From assembly GCA_004551945.1 (NCBI GenBank), contig SFPN01000015.1, positions 1 to 50,141 on the forward strand: 50,141 bases of DNA. The letters are read 5' to 3'. The position numbers and the translations under genes were made by a program. Of this stretch, positions 15,936 to 24,860 are shown piece by piece; within the stretch, counting starts at the first letter, position 1; the number at the start of each line of letters is the position of its first letter. Under the pieces are notes generated by a model, which was not told the origin of the DNA, ran no database searches, and was given only the letters and a program-made list of their open reading frames with translations. This stretch comes from Clostridiales bacterium. GTDB taxonomy: Bacteria; Bacillota; Clostridia; Oscillospirales; Oscillospiraceae.

Positions 15936-16972
15936 AACAGACGCTTCAGCGGAAATTCGTCCGCACCGCCATGACCGCCGTCACCGCTCTGCTGCTGGTG
16001 CTGCTGGTGGTTATCAACCTGGCCAACTGGTACCTGGTGAACCAGCAGACCGACCACATGCTCCAGACTGTCCTGCAAAGCGACCATGCCCCGGACATTG
16101 CCGGCCAGCCGGGGCAGATGGGTCCCCGCCGGTCCCCGGGCTGGCGGGAGATGCTTCCCCAGGACATGCAGGAGGACATTCAGGAAACGGCCCGGCACAA
16201 AATTCTCTCCATGCTGGCTTTGTCTGCCGGAGGCGTGGCCCTTTGCTGGCTGGGGATGCTGGCCCTGGTGCGGGTCCTGGCCCGGAAGGCCATCGAGCCA
16301 GTCGCCGTGAGCATGGAAAAGCAGCGGCAGTTTGTCACCAACGCCGGCCATGAGCTGAAAACGCCCCTGGCCATCATCCTGGCCAACACCGAGGCCATGG
16401 AGCTGTACCAGGGGGAGAGCAAGTGGTCCCGGAACATCCGGGCCCAGACGGTCCGTTTGTCCCAGCTGACCCAGACCCTGCTCACCCTGGCCAGAATGGA
16501 GGAGGGGGCGGACCTGCCTCCTGCTGAGACGGTGGACCTCAGCCAGCTGGCGGAGCAGGCCCTATCGGCCTTCCAGGAGGCCGCCGCCCTCCAGACCCTC
16601 ACCCTCCGGGGGGAGATTGCCCCCGGGGTCACCGTTCCGGCCTGCCGGGAGCACCTGGAGCAGCTGCTGTCCATTCTGCTGGACAACGGGGTGAAGTACA
16701 CCGAACCGGGGGGCAGGGTGGATCTGGTTCTGGAGGACACCGGGGGCAGCGCGTGCCTCCGGGTGAAAAATTCCCCCGCCCGGCTGGAGGAGGGGGCAGA
16801 CCCGGACCGGTTCTTCGAGCGGTTCTACCGGGGGGACCCCGCCCACAGCCAGAAAACCGGCGGCTGCGGCATCGGCCTGGCCGCCGCCCAGGCCATCGTC
16901 ACCGCCTGGAAGGGGACCATTTCGGCCGCCCGGGAGGGGGAGGACACGGTGGTTTTCACCGTGCGGTTTTGA
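15932..16972 (+). CDS. Sensor histidine kinase
   Basis: This 346-residue membrane kinase has two transmembrane segments (about 13-35 and 93-115). They flank a short extracytoplasmic loop of about 55 residues rich in Gln, Pro, Asp and Glu. There is no clear HAMP domain. The H-box NAGHELKTPL has H140 as the phosphorylation site. The ATPase domain shows LLDNGVKYT (N box), DRFFERFYR (F box) and GGCGIGLAAAQAI (G box). It is translationally coupled to the regulator by an ATGA overlap. The small sensor loop gives no clue to the signal. Confidence 0.93.
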   Translation: MKQTLQRKFVRTAMTAVTALLLVLLVVINLANWYLVNQQTDHMLQTVLQSDHAPDIAGQPGQMGPRRSPGWREMLPQDMQEDIQETARHKILSMLALSAGGVALCWLGMLALVRVLARKAIEPVAVSMEKQRQFVTNAGHELKTPLAIILANTEAMELYQGESKWSRNIRAQTVRLSQLTQTLLTLARMEEGADLPPAETVDLSQLAEQALSAFQEAAALQTLTLRGEIAPGVTVPACREHLEQLLSILLDNGVKYTEPGGRVDLVLEDTGGSACLRVKNSPARLEEGADPDRFFERFYRGDPAHSQKTGGCGIGLAAAQAIVTAWKGTISAAREGEDTVVFTVRF

Positions 16973-16994
16973 GAAAATTTCACACTTTGTTTAC

Positions 16995-17033
16995 AGACGC
17001 TTCCCGGTTTGTTTACCGGGAGGCGTCTTTTTC
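16995..17033 (+). terminator. Terminator after the histidine kinase gene
   Basis: A 14-bp stem (16995-17008 with 17015-17028, one G-T pair) is followed by a T-run. It separates the two-component genes from the VTC operon. Confidence 0.85.
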
Positions 17034-17097
17034 TAAGCCTGTGCTAAGGTTTCCTCTGTAAAATCCGGGTTAAATCAAGGAAAGGAGGCCACGCACA

Positions 17098-17769
17098 GTG
17101 ACCCTTCGGCACGAGTGGAAGCACCGGCTCTCCCCGGCGGACCTGCCCGTCCTCCGCCAGCGGCTGAGCGCGGTGGCCCAGCCGGACCCCCACGCCTCGG
17201 ACGGCCGGTACCAGATCCGCTCCCTCTACTTCGACACCCCGGCGGACACCGCCCTGCGGGAAAAGCTGGACGGGGTGAACGCCCGGGAAAAGTTCCGCAT
17301 CCGCTGCTACAACAAGGACCCCGCCCTCATCCACCTGGAGAAGAAAAGCAAGTGGAACGGCCTGGGAACCAAGGAAAAGGTCCCCCTCACCCCCGGCCAG
17401 GTCCGGGACCTGCTGGCGGGCCGGTACCGGTGGCTGGAGGAGGCGGAGGACCCGCTGCTCCGGGAGCTGTTCTGCAAGATGACCCTCCAGGGCCTGCGGC
17501 CCAGAACTCTGGTGGACTACACCCGGGAGGCCTTTGTCTATCCCCCGGGGAACGCGCGGGTCACCCTGGACTACGGCATCCGCACGGGCCTGGGCTGCGT
17601 GGACCTTTTGAATCCGGACTGCATTACCATTCCGGCGAAAGACAGCCCCGTCATCCTGGAGGTGAAGTGGGACGCCTTCCTGCCCGACCTCATCCGGGAC
17701 GCGGTCCGGATTCCCGGCCGCCGCACCGCCGCCTTTTCCAAATACGCGGCCTGCCGCATGTACGACTAA
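17098..17769 (+). CDS. VTC-domain (polyphosphate polymerase-like) protein
   Basis: This 223-residue protein consists of a VTC domain, a tunnel fold that polymerises or handles polyphosphate in eukaryotic VTC4. The basic and acidic tunnel residues are visible: FRIRCYN, HLEKKSKWNGLGTKEKVPL, and VILEVKWDAFLPDLIRD at the C-terminus. The GTG start follows AAAGGAGG at 9 nt. It is the first gene of a tight three-gene set with DUF4956 and CotH proteins, a combination known from other Firmicutes. Its biochemical role in bacteria is not settled. Confidence 0.85.
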   Translation: MTLRHEWKHRLSPADLPVLRQRLSAVAQPDPHASDGRYQIRSLYFDTPADTALREKLDGVNAREKFRIRCYNKDPALIHLEKKSKWNGLGTKEKVPLTPGQVRDLLAGRYRWLEEAEDPLLRELFCKMTLQGLRPRTLVDYTREAFVYPPGNARVTLDYGIRTGLGCVDLLNPDCITIPAKDSPVILEVKWDAFLPDLIRDAVRIPGRRTAAFSKYAACRMYD

Positions 17770-17796
17770 ATCTCACTGCCTGAAAGGAGAACCTCT

Positions 17797-18468
17797 ATGA
17801 CCTTCCAAGATATCTTCAAGTCCAGCTTTCTGGAAAACGTGTCCAGCGTCAGCATTCCGGATATGCTCATCACCCTGGTCCTGTCCTTTGCCCTGGGGCT
17901 GTTTATCTTCCTCATCTACAAGCGCACCTTTGCCGGGGTGATGTATTCCTCCAGCTTCGGGGTGACCCTGCTGGCCCTCACCATGATTACCACCGTTGTC
18001 ATGCTGGCGGTGACCTCCAATGTGGTCCTGTCCCTGGGCATGGTGGGCGCCCTGTCCATCGTCCGCTTCCGCACCGCCATCAAGGAGCCCATGGACATCG
18101 CCTTTCTCTTCTGGGCCATCGCCGTGGGCATCATCCTGGCCGCCGGCATGTTCCCCCTGGCCATTGTGGGCAGTCTGGTGATCGGCCTTATCCTGGTGCT
18201 CTTTGCCAACCGCAAGCCCCATGTGCGCCCCTACATCGCCGTTCTCCAGTGCGCTGACCAGGAGGCGGAGAAGCAGGCCACCGGGTACCTCCAGACCCAG
18301 GTCCAGCGGTGCACAGTGAAGAGCAAAACCGTCCAGCCCGGGCAGGTGGAGGTGAACCTGGAGGTCCGGCTGAAGGACGGGAACACCGACTTCGTCAACG
18401 CCCTGGGGGACCTGCCCGGGGTGCGCAGCGCCGTGCTGGTGAGCTACAACGGCGACTACCTGGGATAA
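17797..18468 (+). CDS. DUF4956 membrane protein
   Basis: This 223-residue protein has four to five transmembrane segments in its first 140 residues and a soluble C-terminal domain (about 145-223) with an alternating strand pattern. The conserved loop VGALSIVRFRTAIKEP (about 84-99), typical of DUF4956, is clear. It lies 27 bp after the VTC gene and 15 bp before the CotH gene. The function is unknown; the context suggests a membrane partner of the VTC and CotH proteins. Confidence 0.85.
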   Translation: MTFQDIFKSSFLENVSSVSIPDMLITLVLSFALGLFIFLIYKRTFAGVMYSSSFGVTLLALTMITTVVMLAVTSNVVLSLGMVGALSIVRFRTAIKEPMDIAFLFWAIAVGIILAAGMFPLAIVGSLVIGLILVLFANRKPHVRPYIAVLQCADQEAEKQATGYLQTQVQRCTVKSKTVQPGQVEVNLEVRLKDGNTDFVNALGDLPGVRSAVLVSYNGDYLG

Positions 18469-18483
18469 AGGGAGGGCTGACCA

Positions 18484-20211
18484 ATGTCCACCCATAAGCA
18501 TGTGGACAGGATCTGCCTGATCCTGTGCCTGGCCATCCTGGCGGCGGTCACCGGCCTGATGGTCTGGAAGGGACCGGCCGCCCAGGCGGTCTCGGGAAAG
18601 ACAGAGCCCGCCTATGTCTCCGGCCTGTTCAGCACCGAGACCGTCCACACCATCGACATTATCATGGAGGACTGGGAGGGCTTTCTGGAGACCTGTGAAA
18701 ACGAGGAATACGTCCTGTGCACCGCCGTCATTGACGGCACCACCTGCCAGGACATCGCCATCCGGGCCAAGGGCAACACCTCCCTGTCCTCAGTGAAGGA
18801 GTACGGCAACAACCGCTATAGTTTTAAGATCGAGTTTGACCACTACCAGACCGGCGGAAACTACCAGGGCCTGGACAAGCTGAGCCTGAACAATATCATT
18901 CAGGACAACACCTATATGAAGGACTACCTGGCCTACCGGATGATGGCCCTTTTCGGGGCGGACGCCCCCCTGTGCAGCTACGCCTGGCTCACCGTCAACG
19001 GGGAGGACTGGGGCCTGTACCTGGCGGTGGAGGGGGTGGAGGAGAGCTTCCTGGACCGGACCTATGGCGGCACCCAGGGGGACCTGTATAAGCCCGACAG
19101 CAGCGATCTGGGAGGCGGACGGGGGGCCGGCGAGGGCTTCCAGATGCCGGAGGCCCTGGACGCCGCCGCCCAGACGCCGGAGATGCCCCAGACGGACGCC
19201 GCCGGCATGGAACCGCCGGAGGCGGGGCAGATGCCCCAGCGGGGCGGCCGGGGCCAGATGCCCGATGGGCAGACCAGGCCCGGCGGAGAGCAGGGAAACC
19301 CGGCTCAGCCGGCGGAGGGAGAGAACGCCCTCCAGGGCAAAGGGGGCGGCATGGGCTCTGACGACGTGAAGCTGCTCTACACCGACGATGCCTTCTCCAG
19401 CTATTCCAATCTTTTCGACAACGCAAAAACCGACGTGACCGACCAGGACAAAACCCGGCTCATCGCGTCCATCAAGCAGCTCAATGAGGGAACCGACATC
19501 GAAAGCGTGGTGGACGTGGACGAGGTGATGCGCTATTTCGTGGTCCACAACTTCGTCTGCAACTTCGACAGCTACACCGGCTCTATGATCCACAATTACT
19601 ATCTCTATGAAGAGAACGGGGTGCTCTCCATGATTCCCTGGGACTACAACCTGGCCTTCGGCAGCTTCATGGGCGCGGGGGATGCGGCTGCGCTTGTCAA
19701 CTACCCCATTGACGACCCCGTGTCCGGCGGCTCCGCGGAGGACCGGCCCATGCTGGCCTGGATTTTCGCCAGTGAGACGTACACCGACCAGTACCACCAG
19801 TACTTCCGGGACTTTCTAAACCTCTGCTTCACCAGCGGCTGGTTTGAGGCGGAGTTTGACCGGGCGGCGGCTCTCATCGCCCCCTATGTGGAAAAGGACC
19901 CCACCAGCTTCTGCACCTATGAGGACTTCCAGTCCGGCGCCGCTGCCCTCCGGTCCTTCTGCCTGCTCCGGGCCGAGAGCGTCCAGGGCCAGCTGGACGG
20001 AACCATCCCCGCGGACCAGGCCGGGCAGGCTGCGGACAGTTCTTCTCTCATCCAGACCGGGGACCTGGACCTGACCGCCATGGGCGGCGCATCGGGCGGA
20101 CAGGGGAGAACTCAGGGCGAGCCTTCCAGCGAAATGACACAAAATTTCCCGGCAGAGGGGGAGCAAATATACGGCTCCGGGCCGCCGGCCGCGATTGACA
20201 AGGGAGCCTGA
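18484..20211 (+). CDS. CotH-family protein, membrane-anchored
   Basis: This 575-residue protein is exported by an N-terminal hydrophobic segment (about 10-30) that may remain as an anchor. The CotH kinase-like domain shows RAKGNTSLSS, the DKLSLNN strand, MKDYLAYRMM, the WGLYLAVEGVEESF block and MIPWDYNLAFG, the likely catalytic Asp region. A low-complexity insert rich in Gly, Pro, Gln and Met (about 215-295) interrupts the domain. CotH proteins phosphorylate spore-coat or surface proteins; here the partners VTC and DUF4956 suggest a cell-envelope role. The last codons contain the rnpB -35 box. Confidence 0.85.
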   Translation: MSTHKHVDRICLILCLAILAAVTGLMVWKGPAAQAVSGKTEPAYVSGLFSTETVHTIDIIMEDWEGFLETCENEEYVLCTAVIDGTTCQDIAIRAKGNTSLSSVKEYGNNRYSFKIEFDHYQTGGNYQGLDKLSLNNIIQDNTYMKDYLAYRMMALFGADAPLCSYAWLTVNGEDWGLYLAVEGVEESFLDRTYGGTQGDLYKPDSSDLGGGRGAGEGFQMPEALDAAAQTPEMPQTDAAGMEPPEAGQMPQRGGRGQMPDGQTRPGGEQGNPAQPAEGENALQGKGGGMGSDDVKLLYTDDAFSSYSNLFDNAKTDVTDQDKTRLIASIKQLNEGTDIESVVDVDEVMRYFVVHNFVCNFDSYTGSMIHNYYLYEENGVLSMIPWDYNLAFGSFMGAGDAAALVNYPIDDPVSGGSAEDRPMLAWIFASETYTDQYHQYFRDFLNLCFTSGWFEAEFDRAAALIAPYVEKDPTSFCTYEDFQSGAAALRSFCLLRAESVQGQLDGTIPADQAGQAADSSSLIQTGDLDLTAMGGASGGQGRTQGEPSSEMTQNFPAEGEQIYGSGPPAAIDKGA

Positions 20212-20223
20212 ATTGGGTAAAAT
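20195..20223 (+). promoter_or_regulatory. rnpB promoter embedded in the CotH gene end
   Basis: TTGACA (20195-20200), a 17-bp spacer and TAAAAT (20218-20223). The -35 lies in the coding sequence and the predicted start coincides with the RNase P P1 helix at about 20230. Confidence 0.88.
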
Positions 20224-20229
20224 AAAACA

Positions 20230-20574
20230 GCAAGCAGGCTGGACAGCCGCGTGGGCAGGCCGAAAGGCCGTCCATGAGGAAAGTCCGGGCTCCACAGGGC
20301 AAGAATAACGGGTAACGCCCGCCGAAGGCGACTTCAGGACAAGTGCAACAGAGAGATACCGCCTGGCTTTGGTCCAGGTAAGGGTGGAAAGGTGAGGTAA
20401 GAGCTCACCCGCCGGCTCGAAAGTGTCCGGTGATGTAAACTCTATTCGGAGCAACACCGTGGAGGGGAATTGCGACCGGCCCGGTCTCCCCGAGGAGGTG
20501 GCTGGAGCGCACCGGCAACGGTGCGCCTAGATAGATGGCTGTCAAAACAGAACCCGGCTTACAGGCCTGCTTGC
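20230..20574 (+). ncRNA. rnpB: RNase P RNA, bacterial type A
   Basis: This is the catalytic RNA that matures tRNA 5' ends. Conserved core elements are present in order: P1 GCAAGCAGGC (20230-20239) pairing with GCCTGCTTGC (20565-20574), GAGGAAAGTCCGGGCTCCA, AGAGATACCGCC, and near the 3' end GATAGATGG and ACAGAACCCGGCTTA. The length of about 345 nt fits type A. It is followed by a terminator. Confidence 0.97.
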
Positions 20575-20588
20575 ATCAAAACCCGATG

Positions 20589-20645
20589 AAAAGCCCACGC
20601 AGCTTGCCCCGGCGGGGGAAGCCAGGTGGGCTTTTCCCCCCTTTT
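20589..20645 (+). terminator. Terminator after rnpB
   Basis: AAAAGCCCAC (20589-20598) pairs with GTGGGCTTTT (20626-20635) around a GC-rich inner arm. TTTT follows after a C-run. Confidence 0.75.
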
Positions 20646-20687
20646 GCGCGTCCCGGGTAAGCGGGGAGAGAGACAAGGAGGTACGCT

Positions 20688-21287
20688 ATGAGCAACATAC
20701 CGGTCATCACCATTTCCAGAGAATATGGGTCCGGCGGCCGGGCCATCGGGGAACGGCTGGCCAAGGAGCTGGGAATCCCCTTCTATAATAAGGAGCTGAT
20801 TCTCATGGCCGCCAAGGAGAGCGGCCTGTCGGAGGAGTACATCAAAAAGACCGAGCAGATCAAGTCCACCAGCTTTCTGTACGGCCTGTACATGGGCGCC
20901 CAGCAGCTGCCCATGAACGACCAGATCTTCCTGGTTCAGAGCAAGATCATCCGCCAGATTGCCGAGGAAGGCCCCTGCGTCATCGTGGGCCGCTGCGCCG
21001 ACTATGTGCTGCGGGAGCGGAAGGACCTGCTCAACGTGTTCATTCACGCCCCACTGGAGTACCGCGCCCAGCGGGCCAGGGAGGTCTACGAGAAGCAGGC
21101 CGGCAACATGGAAGATTTCGTAAAGAAAAAGGATAAGAAACGCGCATCGTTTTATAACTATTTCTCTCAGAACAAGTGGGGCGACGCCCGCCACTATCAC
21201 CTGGCCATCAGCAGTGAGTATGGGGTGGACTTCGCCGTGAGTGTCATCAAGCATGCCGCAGAATCCTTCCCGGGAGGTGCGCGGTAA
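20688..21287 (+). CDS. Cytidylate kinase-like family protein
   Basis: This 199-residue P-loop protein begins ITISREYGSGGRAIGERLAKELGIPFYNKELI, the usual N-terminus of the cytidylate-kinase-like family of Firmicutes. It continues with VGRCADYVL and a lid-like basic region KKKDKKRASFYNYF. It is probably a nucleotide or small-molecule kinase; true CMP kinase activity is not established for this branch. The start follows AAGGAGGTACGCT. Its stop abuts the MATE gene start (TAAATG), so the two are co-translated. Confidence 0.85.
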   Translation: MSNIPVITISREYGSGGRAIGERLAKELGIPFYNKELILMAAKESGLSEEYIKKTEQIKSTSFLYGLYMGAQQLPMNDQIFLVQSKIIRQIAEEGPCVIVGRCADYVLRERKDLLNVFIHAPLEYRAQRAREVYEKQAGNMEDFVKKKDKKRASFYNYFSQNKWGDARHYHLAISSEYGVDFAVSVIKHAAESFPGGAR

Positions 21288-22673
21288 ATGAGTTCCCAGC
21301 CCCAACCGGCGAAGGAAAATAAAATGGGCGTGATGCCCATCCCGCGCCTGCTCTTCACCATGGCAGCGCCGATGATGATCTCCATGCTCATCCAGGCCCT
21401 GTACAACGTGGTGGACAGCATGTTCGTCTCCTACATCAGCGAGGCGGCGCTGACGGCGGTCTCTCTGGCCTACCCGGTCCAGAACCTGATGATCGCCGTG
21501 GCCACCGGCACCGGCGTGGGTGTCAACGCCCTGCTCTCCCGCAGCCTGGGGGAGAAAAACTTTGTCCAGGCCAACCGGGCGGCCAGCATCACCATCCTGC
21601 TGGGCCTGGCCAGCAGCGTGGTCACCGCCCTGCTGGGGGTGTTCTGCACCCGGCTGTACTTCAGCGTCCAGGTGGACGACCCGGTGATCATCCAGCTGGG
21701 CTGCGACTACCTGTTCTGGGTCATGGTCCTGTCCATCGGCTGCTTCGGCCAGGTGCTCCTCTCCCGGCTGCTCCAGTCCACAGGCAAGACCTTCTACAGC
21801 ATGGTCATCCAGCTGGTGGGTGCAGGGCTGAACATTGTCCTGGACCCCATCCTCATCTTCGGCCTGTTTGGTCTCCCCGCCCTGGGGGTCACCGGCGCGG
21901 CCATCGCCACCGTCATCAGCCAGTTCTTCGGCACCATCCTGGGGATTTTCTACAACTGGAAGCGCAATTCTGAGATCCGCATCTCCCTCCAGGACATGCG
22001 CCCCAACGGGGCGGTCATCAGCCGCATTTACAGCGTGGGCCTGCCCTCCATCCTGATGCAGGCGGTGCCCTCGGTGCTGATTTTCGGTCTGAACCAGATC
22101 CTGGTCTCCTTCTCCGAGACGGCGACGGCAGTCTACGGCGTGTGGTTCAAGCTCCAGGGCTTTGCCTTCCTGCCCATCATCGGCATGAACAACGGCGTGG
22201 TGCCCATCGTGGCCTACAACTACGGCGCCCGGAAGCCGGACCGCATTGTAAAGACCGTGAAGCTGGCCATCACTGTGGCCCTGTGCATCATGGCGGTGGC
22301 CATCGTCCTGTTCCAGGCGGTGCCGGACAAGCTCCTGGGCATCTTCCAGGCGTCCCCCGACATGCTGGCCATCGGCGTGCCCGCCCTGCGCACCCTGAGC
22401 CTGTGCTTCATCGTGGGGGGCTTTACCATTGTGTCCTCTTCCCTGTTCCAGGCCTTGGGCAAGGGACTCATGAGCATGAGCATCGCCGTCTTCCGGCAGC
22501 TGGTTCTGGTGCTTCCCCTGGCCTATGTGTTCTCTCTTTCCGGGAACCTGAATATGGTTTGGTGGGCCTTCCCAGTGGCGGAGGTGCTGGCGGGGATTCT
22601 GACGGCCTATTATCTCCGCAAGATCTACCAGCGGGTGATCCGGCCTTTGGACCAGGCGGACTTCAAATTCTGA
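21288..22673 (+). CDS. MATE family multidrug/cation exporter
   Basis: This 461-residue membrane protein has 12 predicted transmembrane segments in two homologous halves. Each half opens with a MATE-like first helix, for example MAAPMMISMLIQALYNVVDSMFVSYIS and VGLPSILMQAVPSVLIFGLNQIL. It is expected to extrude drugs or metabolites in exchange for Na+ or H+. Translation probably depends on GGGAGG inside the end of the preceding gene. It could also belong to the DinF-like branch; the substrate cannot be told. Confidence 0.9.
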   Translation: MSSQPQPAKENKMGVMPIPRLLFTMAAPMMISMLIQALYNVVDSMFVSYISEAALTAVSLAYPVQNLMIAVATGTGVGVNALLSRSLGEKNFVQANRAASITILLGLASSVVTALLGVFCTRLYFSVQVDDPVIIQLGCDYLFWVMVLSIGCFGQVLLSRLLQSTGKTFYSMVIQLVGAGLNIVLDPILIFGLFGLPALGVTGAAIATVISQFFGTILGIFYNWKRNSEIRISLQDMRPNGAVISRIYSVGLPSILMQAVPSVLIFGLNQILVSFSETATAVYGVWFKLQGFAFLPIIGMNNGVVPIVAYNYGARKPDRIVKTVKLAITVALCIMAVAIVLFQAVPDKLLGIFQASPDMLAIGVPALRTLSLCFIVGGFTIVSSSLFQALGKGLMSMSIAVFRQLVLVLPLAYVFSLSGNLNMVWWAFPVAEVLAGILTAYYLRKIYQRVIRPLDQADFKF

Positions 22674-22973
22674 CCCGGACTGGGTGTACTAGAAAAATGC
22701 AGTATAAAAAATGATAATTTAGTTAATCAGTCCGATTTAATTTGTTGAAATTAGGAAGTATCATGAGTATGTAGGTTAGCGGGACTATGCGAAACCAAAA
22801 GATTAGAAACTTTCAGCAAAAAGTTTTTTCTGGTTTCCGTTTCCGGCCGTTATAATTTTTGAGAACAATTGTCCAGTTGCTGGGTTTCCGGCGGCGGGCA
22901 GTGTTTTAGCCTGCCTGAAGCAGGGCAGGCGATCATGTCAAAACGACATAATTTATTATGGAGGTAGATTAAC
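22674..22973. other. Leader region upstream of the second acyl-CoA dehydrogenase
   Basis: This 300-bp, AT-richer gap has no coding region. A TATAAT box at 22851-22856 lies 118 nt before the start, with only a weak -35 (TTCTGG region). A GCCTGCC/GGCAGGC hairpin (22909-22930) lies in the presumed 5' leader. A strong GGAGG precedes the gene. Confidence 0.5.
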
Positions 22974-24140
22974 ATGCGTATTCTGAACGAAGAGCAGCAG
23001 AAGTGGGTTGACATTATTGGCGAGTTCGCTAAGAAGGAAATCGAGCCCATCATGCTGGATTGGGACAAGGTTGTGGATCCTTCCCAGGCTATCCCCTTTG
23101 ATGCTTATGAGAAGGCATTCAAGCTGGGCCTGAACTCCTTCGAGATCCCCAAGGAATATGGCGGCAACAAGGTCACCCTGGACGTTGCTGAGGTCATGTA
23201 CGAAGAGATGGGTTACTATGACGGCAACTTCGCTTCCGTCATGCAGACCACCAACCTGGCTCTGAAGCCCATTCTGATCGGCGGCACCCCCGACCAGGTC
23301 AAGTACTTTGCTGAGCACATCCTGAACGGCAAGGGCTACGCTGCTTTCGCTCTGACCGAGCCCCAGTCCGGTTCCGACGCTTCCAACGTCAAGACCACTG
23401 CTGTTAAGGACGGCGACGAGTGGGTCATCAACGGCGAGAAGTGCTTCATCACCAACGGCGGCGAGGCTGACATCGTCTGCGTGTTCGCTATGACCGATCC
23501 TTCCAAGGGCACCAAGGGCATCTCCGCTTTCATGGTTCCCACCAGCACCCCCGGCTTCTCCGTCACCAAGTATGAGGACAAGTGCGGCTTCCGTACCATC
23601 TCCACCTGCTCCCTGAAGTTCGAGAACGTCCGCGTTCCCGCTTTCAACCTGGTCGGTGGTGAGGAAGGCCTGGGCAAGGGCTTCGGCTTCGCTATGAAGA
23701 CCCTGGACAAGTCCCGTGCCTGCGTCGGCGCTCTGGCTGTCGGTATTGCTCGTCGTGCTCTGGACGAAGCTATTGCTTTCGTCAAGGAGCGTGTCACCTT
23801 CGGTGCTCCCGTTTCCAAGCGTCAGGGCATCCAGTGGATGATCGCCGACATGGCTACCAAGATCGAGGCTTCCCGCCTGCTGGTCACCCACGCCAACTGG
23901 CTGCAGGCCAACGGCTATCCCTTCTCCAAGGAAGCTGCTATGGCTAAGATGTTCGCTACTCAGTCCGCTATGGAAGTCTGCACCGACGCTATCCAGCTGA
24001 TGGGCGGCAAGGGCTACATGAAGGAAGACTGCGTGGAGAAGATGTTCCGCGACATCAAGGCATACTGCATCTTCGAGGGCACCAACCAGATCCAGAAGAT
24101 CGTTATCTCTGGCGCTGTTCTGTCCGGCAAGCTGCACTAA
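22974..24140 (+). CDS. Acyl-CoA dehydrogenase, probably highly expressed
   Basis: This 388-residue flavoenzyme is of the same superfamily as the protein at 249-1394 but only distantly similar to it. It shows FALTEPQSGSDASN, GEKCFITNGG, MGGKGYMKED and catalytic E368 in CIFEGTNQIQ. It should act on a short-chain or branched acyl-CoA with ETF as partner. The start has GGAGG at 9 nt. Its codon choice is unlike its neighbours: many GCT, CGT, GGT and GTC codons, a bias typical of very highly expressed genes in high-GC Firmicutes. It stands alone with its own leader and terminator. The exact substrate is not shown. Confidence 0.93.
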   Translation: MRILNEEQQKWVDIIGEFAKKEIEPIMLDWDKVVDPSQAIPFDAYEKAFKLGLNSFEIPKEYGGNKVTLDVAEVMYEEMGYYDGNFASVMQTTNLALKPILIGGTPDQVKYFAEHILNGKGYAAFALTEPQSGSDASNVKTTAVKDGDEWVINGEKCFITNGGEADIVCVFAMTDPSKGTKGISAFMVPTSTPGFSVTKYEDKCGFRTISTCSLKFENVRVPAFNLVGGEEGLGKGFGFAMKTLDKSRACVGALAVGIARRALDEAIAFVKERVTFGAPVSKRQGIQWMIADMATKIEASRLLVTHANWLQANGYPFSKEAAMAKMFATQSAMEVCTDAIQLMGGKGYMKEDCVEKMFRDIKAYCIFEGTNQIQKIVISGAVLSGKLH

Positions 24141-24176
24141 TTGCTGCTTTCCTGCCTGCGCAGAAAAACTGCTCAA

Positions 24177-24214
24177 TAAAAAGACCGGCCGGTTTCCCGG
24201 CCGGTCTTTTTTAT
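24177..24214 (+). terminator. Terminator after the second acyl-CoA dehydrogenase
   Basis: AAGACCGGCCGG and CCGGCCGGTCTT form a perfect 12-bp stem around TTTC, followed by TTTT. The A-run on the left makes it usable for the converging HD gene too. Confidence 0.92.
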
Positions 24215-24240
24215 CTTCTTCTGTAGGGCAGGGGAGGTAT

Positions 24241-24834
24241 TCAACAGTCCTGAATATTCCCCTTCTCCACGTTTCCCTGAATGAGCCCTTCCATATAGGC
24301 CCACAGAGTCTCGGACCCGGTGCTGGTTCTGGCGTTGCGCTTGTACACCTGGGACCTTTTCACCTGGTGCTCCCGCCAGTCCCCGCCGTTGTTGGAGTCG
24401 TTGAGCATGAGAGGCTGTAAGTTATCCAGCACATGGGCAAACCGGGCCTCGGGGGTCTCGTAGTCCTCAAACTCCTGAAACAGGGCCAGCATCTCCTCCC
24501 GCTGGTCCTCCGGCAGCAGGCCGAAGATCCGCTGGGCGGCCTTGGCCTCCCGCTCCTGCTGGGTGGCCAGGGCGGCGGTGTCGTAGGCGTAGGTGTCCCC
24601 AGCGTCGATCTCTACAATGTCGTGGATGAGGGCCATCATCATGGTTTTGGCCAGGTCGATCTTCTCATTGGCGTACTCCCGCAGCAGATAGATCATAATG
24701 GCCATGTGCCAGGCGTGCTCCGCGTCGTTCTCCCGGCGGCCGTGGCCGCTCAGGTGGGTCTGGCGGAGGATGTTCTTCTCTTTGTCGATTTCCAGGAGGA
24801 ACTTCATCTGGTCCTCCAGGCGTTTTTCTGCCAT
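24241..24834 (-). CDS. HD-domain phosphohydrolase (YfbR/HDDC2-like)
   Basis: This 197-residue HD-superfamily metal-dependent hydrolase has H40 (DAEHAWH), H71-D72 (ALIHD) and D137 (HVLDNLQP) as the HD metal ligands. Family members of this size remove phosphate from deoxynucleoside 5'-monophosphates. The ATG at 24834 has GGAGGG at 7 nt; an upstream in-frame codon is unsupported. It follows gltX on the same strand, separated by a hairpin at 24861-24884. The substrate is inferred from the family. Confidence 0.82.
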   Translation of the reverse strand: MAEKRLEDQMKFLLEIDKEKNILRQTHLSGHGRRENDAEHAWHMAIMIYLLREYANEKIDLAKTMMMALIHDIVEIDAGDTYAYDTAALATQQEREAKAAQRIFGLLPEDQREEMLALFQEFEDYETPEARFAHVLDNLQPLMLNDSNNGGDWREHQVKRSQVYKRNARTSTGSETLWAYMEGLIQGNVEKGNIQDC

Positions 24835-24860
24835 AAAGCATCCCTCCAATTGGAAATAAG

